Source of the DNA: DATBDM01 sp036269915
GTDB taxonomy: Bacteria; Actinomycetota; Thermoleophilia; Solirubrobacterales; Solirubrobacteraceae
Direction of reading: 5' to 3'
Assembly: GCA_036269915.1 (NCBI GenBank)
Contig: DATBDM010000267.1
Location: 1-13,450, forward strand
Length of the DNA stretch: 13,450 nt
In this document: positions 7,100 to 13,023 of the stretch, one piece after another
Layout of the letters: every line of letters begins with the position of its first letter
How positions within the stretch are numbered: position 1 is the first letter of the stretch
Made by a program: the position numbers and the translations under genes
Notes under the pieces: generated by a model
Databases searched by the model: none
What the model was told of the DNA's origin: nothing
Seen by the model: only the letters and a program-made list of their open reading frames with translations

Positions 7100-7798
7100 A
7101 TGCTGGCACGACTTCGACGGCGCGCGACCTTCGCCAACGTCACCTCGGCCCTCGCCCTCTTCGTCGCTCTCGGCGGCACGAGCTACGCGGCCATCACGCT
7201 TCCGGCCAACAGCGTCGGCTCCGACCAGATCCGCACCGGCGCGGTGGGAACGCCCGAGATCCGCACCGGCGGCGTCGGCGCCTCGGAGATCAAGACCAGC
7301 GCCGTGCGCGCGTCCGAGATCAAGACCGGTGGCGTCGGCGCCTCGGAGATCCACACCGACGCGGTCCGCGCCAAGGAGATCAAGAGCGGCTCGGTCGCCA
7401 ACGACGAGCTCGCCGCCGATGCGGTGACCGGCCCGAAGGTCAAGGACGGCAGCCTCGAGGCGGCCGACCTCTCCGACGCCGCGCGCAGCTCGCTCGCGGG
7501 CAACGCTCCGTTCCGTTCCGCGGTCAACACGGCCGGCACCGCCGTCGCCGGCAACGCCACCGGCGCGTCGCGCGCCTCGGCGGGCGTCTACACCGTCGAC
7601 TTCGGCAAGGACGTCAGCGCCTGCTTCTACTCGGCGACGCTCGCGGCGGTCAAGAACGGCACGGGCACCGACGCGCCGACGGCCGGCAGCATCACCGTCG
7701 AGCCCGGCGCCGCGGCGACCAGCGTCACCGTCCGCACGTTCGCCGTCCCGGGCGGCGCGGCGGCCGACGAGCCCTTCCACCTGGGTGTCAGCTGCTGA
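7100..7798 (+). CDS. Secreted decapeptide-repeat protein of unknown function
   Basis: ATG at 7100 with a strong Shine-Dalgarno AAGGGAG (7087-7093) and 6-nt spacer; 232 residues. Residues 1-30 form a signal peptide: basic MLARLRRRATFANV, hydrophobic SALALFVALGG, and a cleavage site after SYA30 or A31. Residues 37-126 are nine ten-residue repeats of the type G-x-V-G-A-S-E-I-K-T. Each splits into two five-residue units with Val, Ile or Leu at the second position, so about 18 pentapeptide-like turns. Similar N-terminal stretches with N-S-V-G-x-x-x-I-K repeats are familiar in uncharacterised Thermoleophilia exported proteins. Residues 130-232 are a separate Ala/Gly/Thr-rich domain with strand-like segments (ASAGVYTVDFGKDVSACFYS) and two Cys (175 and the last residue, 232) that may bond. 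Exported location is well supported; function is unknown. A beta-solenoid fold is an inference from repeat length. It lies between hrpA and a secreted protease but need not share their role. Confidence 0.82.
   Translation: MLARLRRRATFANVTSALALFVALGGTSYAAITLPANSVGSDQIRTGAVGTPEIRTGGVGASEIKTSAVRASEIKTGGVGASEIHTDAVRAKEIKSGSVANDELAADAVTGPKVKDGSLEAADLSDAARSSLAGNAPFRSAVNTAGTAVAGNATGASRASAGVYTVDFGKDVSACFYSATLAAVKNGTGTDAPTAGSITVEPGAAATSVTVRTFAVPGGAAADEPFHLGVSC
7208..7477 (+). repeat. Nine in-frame 30-bp (decapeptide) repeats with a 60-bp duplication
   Basis: Decads encoded in order: NSVGSDQIRT, GAVGTPEIRT, GGVGASEIKT, SAVRASEIKT, GGVGASEIHT, DAVRAKEIKS, GSVANDELAA, DAVTGPKVKD, GSLEAADLSD. The 20-base stretch at 7271-7290 is repeated identically at 7331-7350, showing that units 3-4 and 5-6 (7268-7327 and 7328-7387) arose by a recent 60-bp tandem duplication. 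The outer units are more diverged. Confidence 0.88.
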
Positions 7799-7801
7799 CC
7801 C

Positions 7802-7830
7802 TTGCGTCTCTCATGAGAGCTTTCTAATCT
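7802..7830 (+). promoter_or_regulatory. Protease promoter with a palindrome in the spacer
   Basis: TTGCGT (7802-7807) and TAATCT (7825-7830) are separated by exactly 17 bases. The spacer begins with the perfect 12-bp palindrome CTCTCATGAGAG (7808-7819), which would sit under RNA polymerase and is a natural operator position. The predicted transcript starts near 7837, giving a leader of about 63 nt before the TTG start at 7900. The -35 overlaps the first bases after the upstream gene's stop codon. Confidence 0.5.
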
Positions 7831-7841
7831 TCGGACCAATC

Positions 7842-7872
7842 GCGCTCGGCGGCCTGGGGGGTCGCCGAGCGC
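7842..7872 (+). other. Perfect 10-bp stem-loop in the protease leader
   Basis: Arms GCGCTCGGCG (7842-7851) and CGCCGAGCGC (7863-7872) enclose an 11-base G-rich loop. No T run follows. If the promoter at 7802-7830 is real, this hairpin sits in the 5' untranslated region, 11 bases upstream of the purine-rich Shine-Dalgarno region, and could affect message stability or translation. Otherwise it could be a T-less terminator for the upstream repeat-protein gene. Confidence 0.6.
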
Positions 7873-7899
7873 ATCATTTCGAAGAGGGGGAAGGGAATT

Positions 7900-10026
7900 T
7901 TGTCCCGTAAGGGATTGCGGATCCTGGCGGCCTCGGCCGTCATCGTCGCCTCGGCGACCTTCACCAGCAGCGCGTCGGCGCTTGCGCCGGGCGAGCACGC
8001 CGGCAGCCCGACCATCCACGTCAACGTCGGCGACGACGTCGCCGGCGGCCAGCAGCTGCTGGCCTTCGACCTCGCCGACCAGGGCGCGACGGAGAACGGC
8101 ACGCCGGTCTACGTCTACGCGCCGCACGGCGCCGTGGGCGCGAGCACCAGCAAGGGCATCGCGGGCATGGACCCGACCATCGACCGGATCCCCGGCGATC
8201 CGTACACGCCGTGCGCGGACGAGAAGCCCGAGGACTTCGTCATCTCCAACGGCCAGGTCCAGGGGCTCACGGACGAGCTCGCGGGCAAGCCGGGCGATCC
8301 CGGCATCGTGCAGGTCGACACCGACCACTTCGGCCCGATCGGCGAGGCCAAGCCCGGCGACGCCAGCTCGAAGGCGCTCGTCGTGCTCGCCTACAACATC
8401 GTCGACGGCTCCTACTACGACTGCGAGGCGACCCAGTACACGGTCGGCTACTTCGCGCCGCAGTTCATCGACGAGGACGGGCTCAACGTCATCGTCATCG
8501 ACACGAAGAACTGGGACGAGCTCGTCGGTCATCCCGATTCGACCGACCTGACGATCGAGGGCGTCATCGCCCACGAGCTGCAGCACCTGCTGCACAACTA
8601 CTCCGATCCGGGCGAGCTGTCCTGGGTCGACGAGGGGCTCGCGGACTTCGCGATCTTCCTCAACGCCTATCCGATCGGCGGCTCGCACAACACCTACCAC
8701 CAGGTCTTCCACCGCGAGACCTCGCTGACCCGCTGGGGCGGCGGCCTGGAGAACTACGGCGCCTCGCTGTCGTTCTTCAAGTACCTGTGGGACCAGGCCG
8801 GCGGCAACGGCGGCGGCAACTACGCGCCCGACCAGGTCAACAGCCACCGCAACGGCGACCGGCTGATCCAGCTCGTGTTCGCCGACAAGGCGGACGGCTT
8901 CGAGGGCGTGCAGTCGGCGATCACGAAGTACAACACCGGCCTGCTGGCGGGCGAGACCGCCGTGCGCAGCGCGGCCGAGGTGTTCAAGGACTGGACCGTC
9001 GCCGACTACCTCGACGCCGAGGGCTCGAACGTGTTCGACGTCCGCGGCCTCGACTTCGGCAACCCGGCGACGACCGCGTGGACGATCTCGCTGGCCAACC
9101 AGGAGTTCTTCGGCGGGCGCGACATCTACAAGGGCGCCGTGCCGCAGGCCAAGTACAACAACCGGGTCAAGAAGGGCCTGGCCGGGAACACGACGGCGCT
9201 GCCGTACAGCGTCTCCTACCAGCAGTACACGAACCCCGGCCCGACCGTGACGGCGAAGCTGACGGGCGATCCGCGGACGCAGGTCGCGCCGCACTCGCCG
9301 CCGACCCACTGGTACGCCGGCTACCAGAGCCAGTCCGACCACGTGCTCAACGTGGGCGGCGCGGCGCCGGGCGGCAAGACGCTCGACTTCTGGAGCTGGT
9401 ACTTCGTCGAGGAGGGCTGGGACTACGGCTTCGTCGAGTACACGACCGACGGCACCACCTGGAAGACCGTCCCCGTGACCGACGTGGCGACCGGCAAGGT
9501 CATCTCGACGAACACCAACCCGCAGGGCAACAACACCGAGGGCAACGGCCTGACCGGCACGTCCGGCGGCGGCTACTTCGTCGACGAGCCGAAGTACCTG
9601 CACCTCAATGCGGCGATCCCGGCGGGCGCGCAGGCCGTGCGCATGCGCTACTCGACGGACACGGCCTACCTCGACACCGGGTGGTTCGTGGACGACGTGA
9701 AGATCGGCACGACGCCCGCGACGCTGTCCTCGCCCGCGGGCGAGTGGTTCGAGACCCAGGGCATCCAGGACAACCACTGGATGCTGCAGGTGATCGCGCC
9801 GTGCGACCTCACCCCGGGCGTCTCCAGCGCCGGCGAGAAGGTCGACAACCTCGGCTACCACGTCTACCGGGCCGAGGGGACGAGCGTCGCGATCGGGGGC
9901 CTGAACACGAAGTGCCTCGGCAAGCGGCAGCTGACCACGGTCATCTCCAACATGCCGACGGGCGACCTGACGTTCCTGGACGCCCCGTACACGTTCGCGT
10001 TGCAGAACACCGGCAACGCGAAGTAG
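7900..10026 (+). CDS. Secreted zinc metallopeptidase, gluzincin-like with an InhA/M6-like C-terminal domain
   Basis: TTG start at 7900, preceded by purine-rich GAGGGGG (7884-7890) and AAGGG (7891-7895) as Shine-Dalgarno; 708 residues. Residues 1-27 are a signal peptide ending A-S-A before Leu28. A proregion or N-terminal domain of about 190 residues follows. The catalytic zinc motif is H225-E-L-Q-H229, extended by His232, and W-V-D-E245-G-L-A follows 16 residues after H229. Glu245 is a likely third ligand, the gluzincin arrangement also seen in hyicolysin-like (M30) enzymes. Near residues 483-525 a Trp/Tyr-rich segment (DFWSWYFVEEGWDYGFVEY) closely recalls the C-terminal beta-sandwich of immune inhibitor A (M6) peptidases. 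A second similar unit, VRMRYSTDTAYLDTGWFVDD, supports this. It is probably an extracellular endopeptidase with calcium- or substrate-binding tail domains. Family membership between M30-like and M6-like is not settled. A 13-bp hairpin follows the stop. Confidence 0.85.
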   Translation: MSRKGLRILAASAVIVASATFTSSASALAPGEHAGSPTIHVNVGDDVAGGQQLLAFDLADQGATENGTPVYVYAPHGAVGASTSKGIAGMDPTIDRIPGDPYTPCADEKPEDFVISNGQVQGLTDELAGKPGDPGIVQVDTDHFGPIGEAKPGDASSKALVVLAYNIVDGSYYDCEATQYTVGYFAPQFIDEDGLNVIVIDTKNWDELVGHPDSTDLTIEGVIAHELQHLLHNYSDPGELSWVDEGLADFAIFLNAYPIGGSHNTYHQVFHRETSLTRWGGGLENYGASLSFFKYLWDQAGGNGGGNYAPDQVNSHRNGDRLIQLVFADKADGFEGVQSAITKYNTGLLAGETAVRSAAEVFKDWTVADYLDAEGSNVFDVRGLDFGNPATTAWTISLANQEFFGGRDIYKGAVPQAKYNNRVKKGLAGNTTALPYSVSYQQYTNPGPTVTAKLTGDPRTQVAPHSPPTHWYAGYQSQSDHVLNVGGAAPGGKTLDFWSWYFVEEGWDYGFVEYTTDGTTWKTVPVTDVATGKVISTNTNPQGNNTEGNGLTGTSGGGYFVDEPKYLHLNAAIPAGAQAVRMRYSTDTAYLDTGWFVDDVKIGTTPATLSSPAGEWFETQGIQDNHWMLQVIAPCDLTPGVSSAGEKVDNLGYHVYRAEGTSVAIGGLNTKCLGKRQLTTVISNMPTGDLTFLDAPYTFALQNTGNAK

Positions 10027-10036
10027 CAGGTGGCGG

Positions 10037-10063
10037 GCGGCGGCGTGCACTGCACGCCGCCGC
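10037..10063 (+). terminator. Strong 13-bp GC hairpin after the protease gene
   Basis: Arms 10037-10049 and 10051-10063 are perfectly complementary around a single central C (core GGCGTGCACTGCACGCC). In RNA the inner bases would open to make a loop. The hairpin starts 10 bases after the protease stop codon. It lacks a T run, as is common for actinobacterial terminators. The next gene starts only 18 bases beyond it. Confidence 0.6.
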
Positions 10064-10069
10064 GTTCGC

Positions 10070-10075
10070 TACAAC
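10070..10075 (+). promoter_or_regulatory. -10-like hexamer of the PBP gene, leaderless layout
   Basis: TACAAC is followed by exactly six bases and then the GTG at 10082, so the predicted transcription start is the G of GTG. There is no Shine-Dalgarno sequence. The -35 position falls inside the terminator hairpin and shows no good match, so an extended or alternative-sigma promoter is possible. Confidence 0.35.
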
Positions 10076-10081
10076 CGTCCT

Positions 10082-11743
10082 GTGCTCCGTCGCCGCCGCC
10101 GCTCGTCGTTCTCCTCGTACGGGCGGACGGGGGCGCCGTGGCTGCAGCCGGTCGGCCGCCGGCGCCGCCGGAGGTTCCCCGCCGGGCCGCTGCTCCTGCT
10201 CGGCGCGCTGATCGTCGTCGCGGCCGCGGCGGCGGCGTTCTTCTACCGGCGCCACGAGACTGCCGATCGCCGCCAGGCCGCCGCCCAGCACTTCGCCGAC
10301 GCCTGGCAGCGCGGCGACTACGCCGCGATGTACCGGCTGATCACCCCGGCTGCGCGGCGCGCGCGCAGCCAGGCGGCGTTCACCGGGCTCTATCGCGCGG
10401 TCCGCCGGCAGGCGACGATCACGAAGGTCGCGCCGCAGGCGGTGGGCACCGTCCGCAACGGGCGCAGCCTCGTGCCGGTCAGGGTCCAGACGCGGCTGTT
10501 CGGGACCCTGCGGGGGAAGGTGACGCTGCCGATCGAGGACTCGGGCTCCGGCTCCTATGTGGCCTGGACCCCGTCGCTGCGGCTCCCCGGCCTGCGTCCC
10601 GGCGAGGCGGTCACGCGCCGGATCCTGCGCACGCCGGCCCGCGCCTCCGTGCTCGCCGCCGACGGCAGCCGGCTCGCCGATCACCCGGCGTCCGCGGCGA
10701 TCGCCGGCACGCCGCCTGCGGCGGGGCAGGCGGGCACCGGGCTCGAGGCGCTCTACGACGCACGGCTCGGTGGGCGCTCAGGCGCCGAGCTGCGCTTCGG
10801 GCACCGGATCGTGCGCAAGGTGCCGGTGCGCAAGGGGCATTCGCTGCGCTCGACGATCGTGCCGAGCGTGCAGGCCGCGGCGGCGAGCGCGCTCGGCGGC
10901 CGGCTCGGCGGCATCGCCGTGGTGCGCCCGAAGACCGGCGACATCCTCGCCCTGTCCGGGCTGGCGGTCTCCGGCCCCCAGCCGCCCGGCTCGACCTTCA
11001 AGATCATCACGCTGTCGGCGGCGCTCCAGCACCGGATCGCCACGCCCGCCAGCTCCTACCCCGTGCGCACCTACGCGCTGCTGTCGGGCGTGCGGCTGCG
11101 CAACGCGAGCGACGAGTCCTGCGGCGGGTCGCTGACCGCCTCGTTCGCGATCTCGTGCAACTCGGTGTTCGCGCCGCTCGGGGCGAAGCTCGGGGCGAAG
11201 CGGCTCGTCGGCGCCGCGGAGTCGTTCGGCTTCAACGAGAACCTGAAGGTGCCGGCGTTCAAGCCGAGCACGATCCCGGCGCCGTCGCAGCTCAAGGACG
11301 ACCTGGCGGTGGGGGCGAGCGCGATCGGCCAGGACCGCGACCTCGCGACGCCGCTCGCGATGGCCTCGGTCGGCGCGACGATCGGCAACGACGGCGTGCG
11401 CGCGCGGCCGCGCATCGCGCGCTCGGCGAATGTGCGCAAGCGCCGCGTGGTCCGCGCCTCCGTCGCCCACCAGGTGCGCACGATGATGCTCAGCGTGGTG
11501 AGCTCGGGCACCGGCGTCGCCGCCGCCCTCCCGGGCATCCAGGTCGCCGGCAAGACCGGCACGGCCGAGCTGCGCCCGACCGCGAGCGGCCCGCCGGACC
11601 CGAGCAACACCGACGCCTGGTTCGTGGCCTTCGCCCCGGCCCAGGCGCCGAAGCTCGCGGTCGCCGTGATGCTCGTCGGCGCGGGGGCGGGCGGCGCGGC
11701 CGCCGCCCCCCTCGCGCGCCAGGTGCTCGCCGCGGCGCTCTAG
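10082..11743 (+). CDS. Penicillin-binding protein, class B-type transpeptidase
   Basis: GTG start, 553 residues. The N-terminus is very basic (two Arg runs, residues 3-7 and 26-31), followed by one membrane helix at about 34-55. Residues 61-165 (QHFADAWQRGDYAAMYRLIT onward) look like an NTF2-like domain of the MecA_N type. A short, degenerate dimerisation segment follows (TPARASVLAADGSRLA, compare the usual RGxIxDRxG). The transpeptidase domain carries all three active-site motifs: S304-T-F-K307, S358-C-N360 and K491-T-G-T494. The enzyme should cross-link peptidoglycan stem peptides on the outer face of the membrane by acylating Ser304, and would bind beta-lactams. No glycosyltransferase (class A) or PASTA domain is present. 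Related NTF2-containing PBPs include PBP2a, but nothing here shows resistance. The start is the first codon of the open frame with a -10-like hexamer 6 nt before it. The stop overlaps the stop of the convergent neighbour by four bases. Confidence 0.92.
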   Translation: MLRRRRRSSFSSYGRTGAPWLQPVGRRRRRRFPAGPLLLLGALIVVAAAAAAFFYRRHETADRRQAAAQHFADAWQRGDYAAMYRLITPAARRARSQAAFTGLYRAVRRQATITKVAPQAVGTVRNGRSLVPVRVQTRLFGTLRGKVTLPIEDSGSGSYVAWTPSLRLPGLRPGEAVTRRILRTPARASVLAADGSRLADHPASAAIAGTPPAAGQAGTGLEALYDARLGGRSGAELRFGHRIVRKVPVRKGHSLRSTIVPSVQAAAASALGGRLGGIAVVRPKTGDILALSGLAVSGPQPPGSTFKIITLSAALQHRIATPASSYPVRTYALLSGVRLRNASDESCGGSLTASFAISCNSVFAPLGAKLGAKRLVGAAESFGFNENLKVPAFKPSTIPAPSQLKDDLAVGASAIGQDRDLATPLAMASVGATIGNDGVRARPRIARSANVRKRRVVRASVAHQVRTMMLSVVSSGTGVAAALPGIQVAGKTGTAELRPTASGPPDPSNTDAWFVAFAPAQAPKLAVAVMLVGAGAGGAAAAPLARQVLAAAL

Positions 11744-12111
11744 AGGAGCCCGCGCTCGCCGAGCTCGCGGCGCAGGGCGCGCCGCTGCCACGGCGACGCG
11801 GCGGCGAAGGCCGAGAGCGCCTCGCGGGACTCGCGCGCGGACGCGCGGATCTCCGAGAGCTCGGACTCGAGCGCCTCCATGCGCGTGCGCTGCGCCTCGA
11901 CGGTCGCGCGCAGCTCGACGAGCTCGGCCTGGTCGCCGTCGGAGAGCTCGGTGGTCCACTCCCACGCGGGCGTGTGGTCGCGCTCCTCGCGCTCCTCGGT
12001 GAGCACGTTGGACACGACCGGGCTCGGTCGCGAGCGGCCGCGCGGCGCCAGGGCGGCGCGGAGCTCGTCCGGGGAGACGTGTGGTTCGCTGGAACGATCC
12101 GGCTGGGTCAT
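11740..12111 (-). CDS. Small coiled-coil protein of unknown function
   Basis: ATG at 12111, 123 residues, highly charged, with no signal or membrane segment. Residues 1-55 are Pro/Ser/Arg-rich and probably disordered. Residues 56-103 form a heptad-patterned helix (QAELVELRATVEAQRTRMEA and LESELSEIRASARESREA), a likely short coiled coil. The C-terminus SPWQRRALRRELGERGLL is a basic amphipathic helix. I do not recognise the family. The frame is supported by composition and by the well-formed heptads. The Shine-Dalgarno sequence is poor: an AGGAGG lies about 33 bases too far upstream. It follows the universal-stress-like gene by 71 bases on the same strand, so co-transcription is likely. The stop is TAG within CTAG shared with the convergent PBP gene. 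It could be a scaffold or regulatory adaptor; function unknown. Confidence 0.72.
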   Translation of the reverse strand: MTQPDRSSEPHVSPDELRAALAPRGRSRPSPVVSNVLTEEREERDHTPAWEWTTELSDGDQAELVELRATVEAQRTRMEALESELSEIRASARESREALSAFAAASPWQRRALRRELGERGLL

Positions 12112-12182
12112 GCCCGTCGGGTTCGCGGGCGCGCCGAGCCCTCCTGCCTCATCGGGCGGGCTGCAAACGAGCGACCAGCGGG

Positions 12183-12596
12183 TCAGCGCACCGGGGCAGG
12201 GGCAGAGCTCGAGACGTGCGTGACGCGCGACGCGTCGGTGGCGCGCATCAGCCGGCTCGGGAGGTCCGTCCGCATCCAGCGCGACTGCGGCCCGGGCAGC
12301 GTCGAGACGATGATCTCGTCGTGGCGGCGGGGGTCCCAGACCTCGAGCACGGCCTCGATCGGATCCTCGTCGCCGACGAGGCCGTCGGCCTCGATGCCGG
12401 CCTCGCGCCAGGCCGCCAGGGCGGCATCGAGTCGCGGCCGCGCGACGTCGCGCGCCTGTAGGCCGGGACCCACGCACGGCATGACGAGGGTGAAGCGGTC
12501 GGGTCCGTCCTCGAGCCGGGCGCGGAGGGTGTTGATCAGCTCCGGGCTGTCCGCCGTGACGTTGGCCACGACGAGAACCGAGATGGGTGCGTGCAT
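12183..12596 (-). CDS. Universal-stress-like small protein
   Basis: ATG at 12596 with an ideal Shine-Dalgarno AGGAGG (plus-strand 12603-12608) and 6-nt spacer, which fixes the start although the frame stays open upstream; 137 residues. The sequence starts with an alpha/beta strand-turn (SVLVVANVTADSPELINTL), continues FTLVMPCVGPG, then a long helix, and EADGLVGDEDPIEAVLEVWD, DEIIVSTLPGPQSRWMRTDL and VTHV. This follows the fold of UspA-like or HUP-domain proteins. A conserved actinobacterial group carries the same core, with DEIIVSTLP in place of the usual GxxG ATP-binding loop, so ATP binding is not assured. Probably cytoplasmic and stress-related. It lies upstream of the coiled-coil gene and downstream of the zinc-ribbon and STAS genes on the same strand. 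A separate promoter is likely (12643-12673). Confidence 0.85.
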   Translation of the reverse strand: MHAPISVLVVANVTADSPELINTLRARLEDGPDRFTLVMPCVGPGLQARDVARPRLDAALAAWREAGIEADGLVGDEDPIEAVLEVWDPRRHDEIIVSTLPGPQSRWMRTDLPSRLMRATDASRVTHVSSSAPAPVR

Positions 12597-12642
12597 GCGC
12601 TTCCTCCTGCTCGATGCGGCGCTCTCGCGCGCCTCGAATTCG

Positions 12643-12673
12643 ATCGTACCCCTCCGCGTGAGGGCTGGGTGAA
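12643..12673 (-). promoter_or_regulatory. Likely promoter of the universal-stress-like gene
   Basis: On the minus strand, TACGAT (12648-12643) is a good -10, and TTCACC (12673-12668) lies 19 bases upstream as a weak -35. The predicted start near 12636 gives a leader of about 40 nt with the AGGAGG site. The bases just before the -10 read GGGGTAC, so a sigma-B-like -10 (GGGTAC) is an overlapping alternative. Confidence 0.4.
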
Positions 12674-12786
12674 GGACTCCGCCGCTGGGCCAACGGGCGG
12701 CCGGTTCGGCTTGGCCCGGCGTCGATTTCACCGGCGCCCGGCGCACCGCAGACTGGCGGCATGCGCTGATCCTCCCCAGAACGCCG

Positions 12787-12810
12787 ACGGCCCGCCTACG
12801 GGCGGGCCGT
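12787..12810 (-). terminator. 10-bp hairpin terminator after the zinc-ribbon gene
   Basis: Arms ACGGCCCGCC (12787-12796) and GGCGGGCCGT (12801-12810) are perfectly complementary with a four-base loop. It lies 9 bases past the zinc-ribbon stop on the minus strand. No T run follows, but stem strength and position suit a terminator. On the plus strand the loop is TACG, which would be a stable UNCG tetraloop, but no plus-strand gene leads into it. Confidence 0.65.
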
Positions 12811-12819
12811 TCGTCGTCT

Positions 12820-12924
12820 CTAGTGGTCGCTCAGAGCGCCGCCGCAGAACGGGCACGAGGCCCGGTGCGCGACGCGCTCGGCGTCCCACAGCCGCAAGCA
12901 CTTGCGGCAGATGAAGCGCATCAT
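12820..12924 (-). CDS. 34-residue zinc-ribbon microprotein
   Basis: ATG at 12924 (a second ATG follows directly), TAG at 12822-12820. The full protein starts MMRFICRKCLRLWD and ends SCPFCGGALSDH. Two CxxC knuckles, Cys6/Cys9 and Cys24/Cys27, are 14 residues apart, the spacing of a rubredoxin-like or zinc-ribbon fold binding one zinc (or iron). Expression is well supported: a textbook Shine-Dalgarno AAGGAGGT (plus-strand 12931-12938) with 6-nt spacer GAAGCC, a candidate promoter upstream (13024-13052), and a hairpin terminator 9 bases after the stop. Ala15-His20 between the knuckles is charged, and His20 could be a further ligand. The size suggests a nucleic-acid- or protein-binding adaptor, or a free-standing ribbon. 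The function cannot be read. It is easily missed because of its length. It is flanked by stress-type genes on the same strand. Confidence 0.85.
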   Translation of the reverse strand: MMRFICRKCLRLWDAERVAHRASCPFCGGALSDH

Positions 12925-12952
12925 GGCTTCACCTCCTTCTCACTACACAGCA

Positions 12953-12974
12953 CGACCGCCGTCATTGGCGGTCG
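12953..12974 (-). other. 8-bp hairpin between the STAS stop and the zinc-ribbon start
   Basis: Arms CGACCGCC and GGCGGTCG (plus-strand 12953-12960 and 12967-12974) pair perfectly around a six-base loop. It ends 14 bases before the Shine-Dalgarno of the zinc-ribbon gene and lies about 58 bases after the STAS stop. It could terminate STAS transcription or form part of a structured leader of the zinc-ribbon mRNA. Confidence 0.6.
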
Positions 12975-12975
12975 A

Positions 12976-13015
12976 TGGAGGCGGCGGGAATGCGTCCCGC
13001 GTGTGCATTCGCCTC
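12976..13015 (-). promoter_or_regulatory. Alternative-pairing leader element upstream of the zinc-ribbon gene
   Basis: On the minus strand two pairings compete. GAATGC (13010-13005) pairs with GCATTC (12993-12988), extended by GAGGC (13015-13011) pairing with GCCTC (12982-12978) across a 5-base bulge. Alternatively GCGGGA (13000-12995) pairs with TCCCGC (12989-12984) over a 5-base loop. The two share bases 12988-12989 and the second arm lies inside the first loop, so they exclude each other. This fits a switching leader, but could also be a dyad operator or chance in GC-rich DNA. Confidence 0.4.
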
Positions 13016-13023
13016 AGCCGGAT

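Noticed and set aside
8211..10211. Plus-strand frame of 666 codons overlapping the protease
   Set aside because: It is Arg/Gly-rich without domains. The HExxH peptidase frame with signal peptide covers the same bases.
12597..12746. 50-codon N-terminal extension of the universal-stress-like gene
   Set aside because: The extension is low-complexity, and the AGGAGG site with ideal spacing points to ATG 12596.
12597..12786. Gene-free stretch before the universal-stress-like gene
   Set aside because: Both strands were read for small genes with a Shine-Dalgarno and for RNA genes. Only the promoter-like sites already listed were found.
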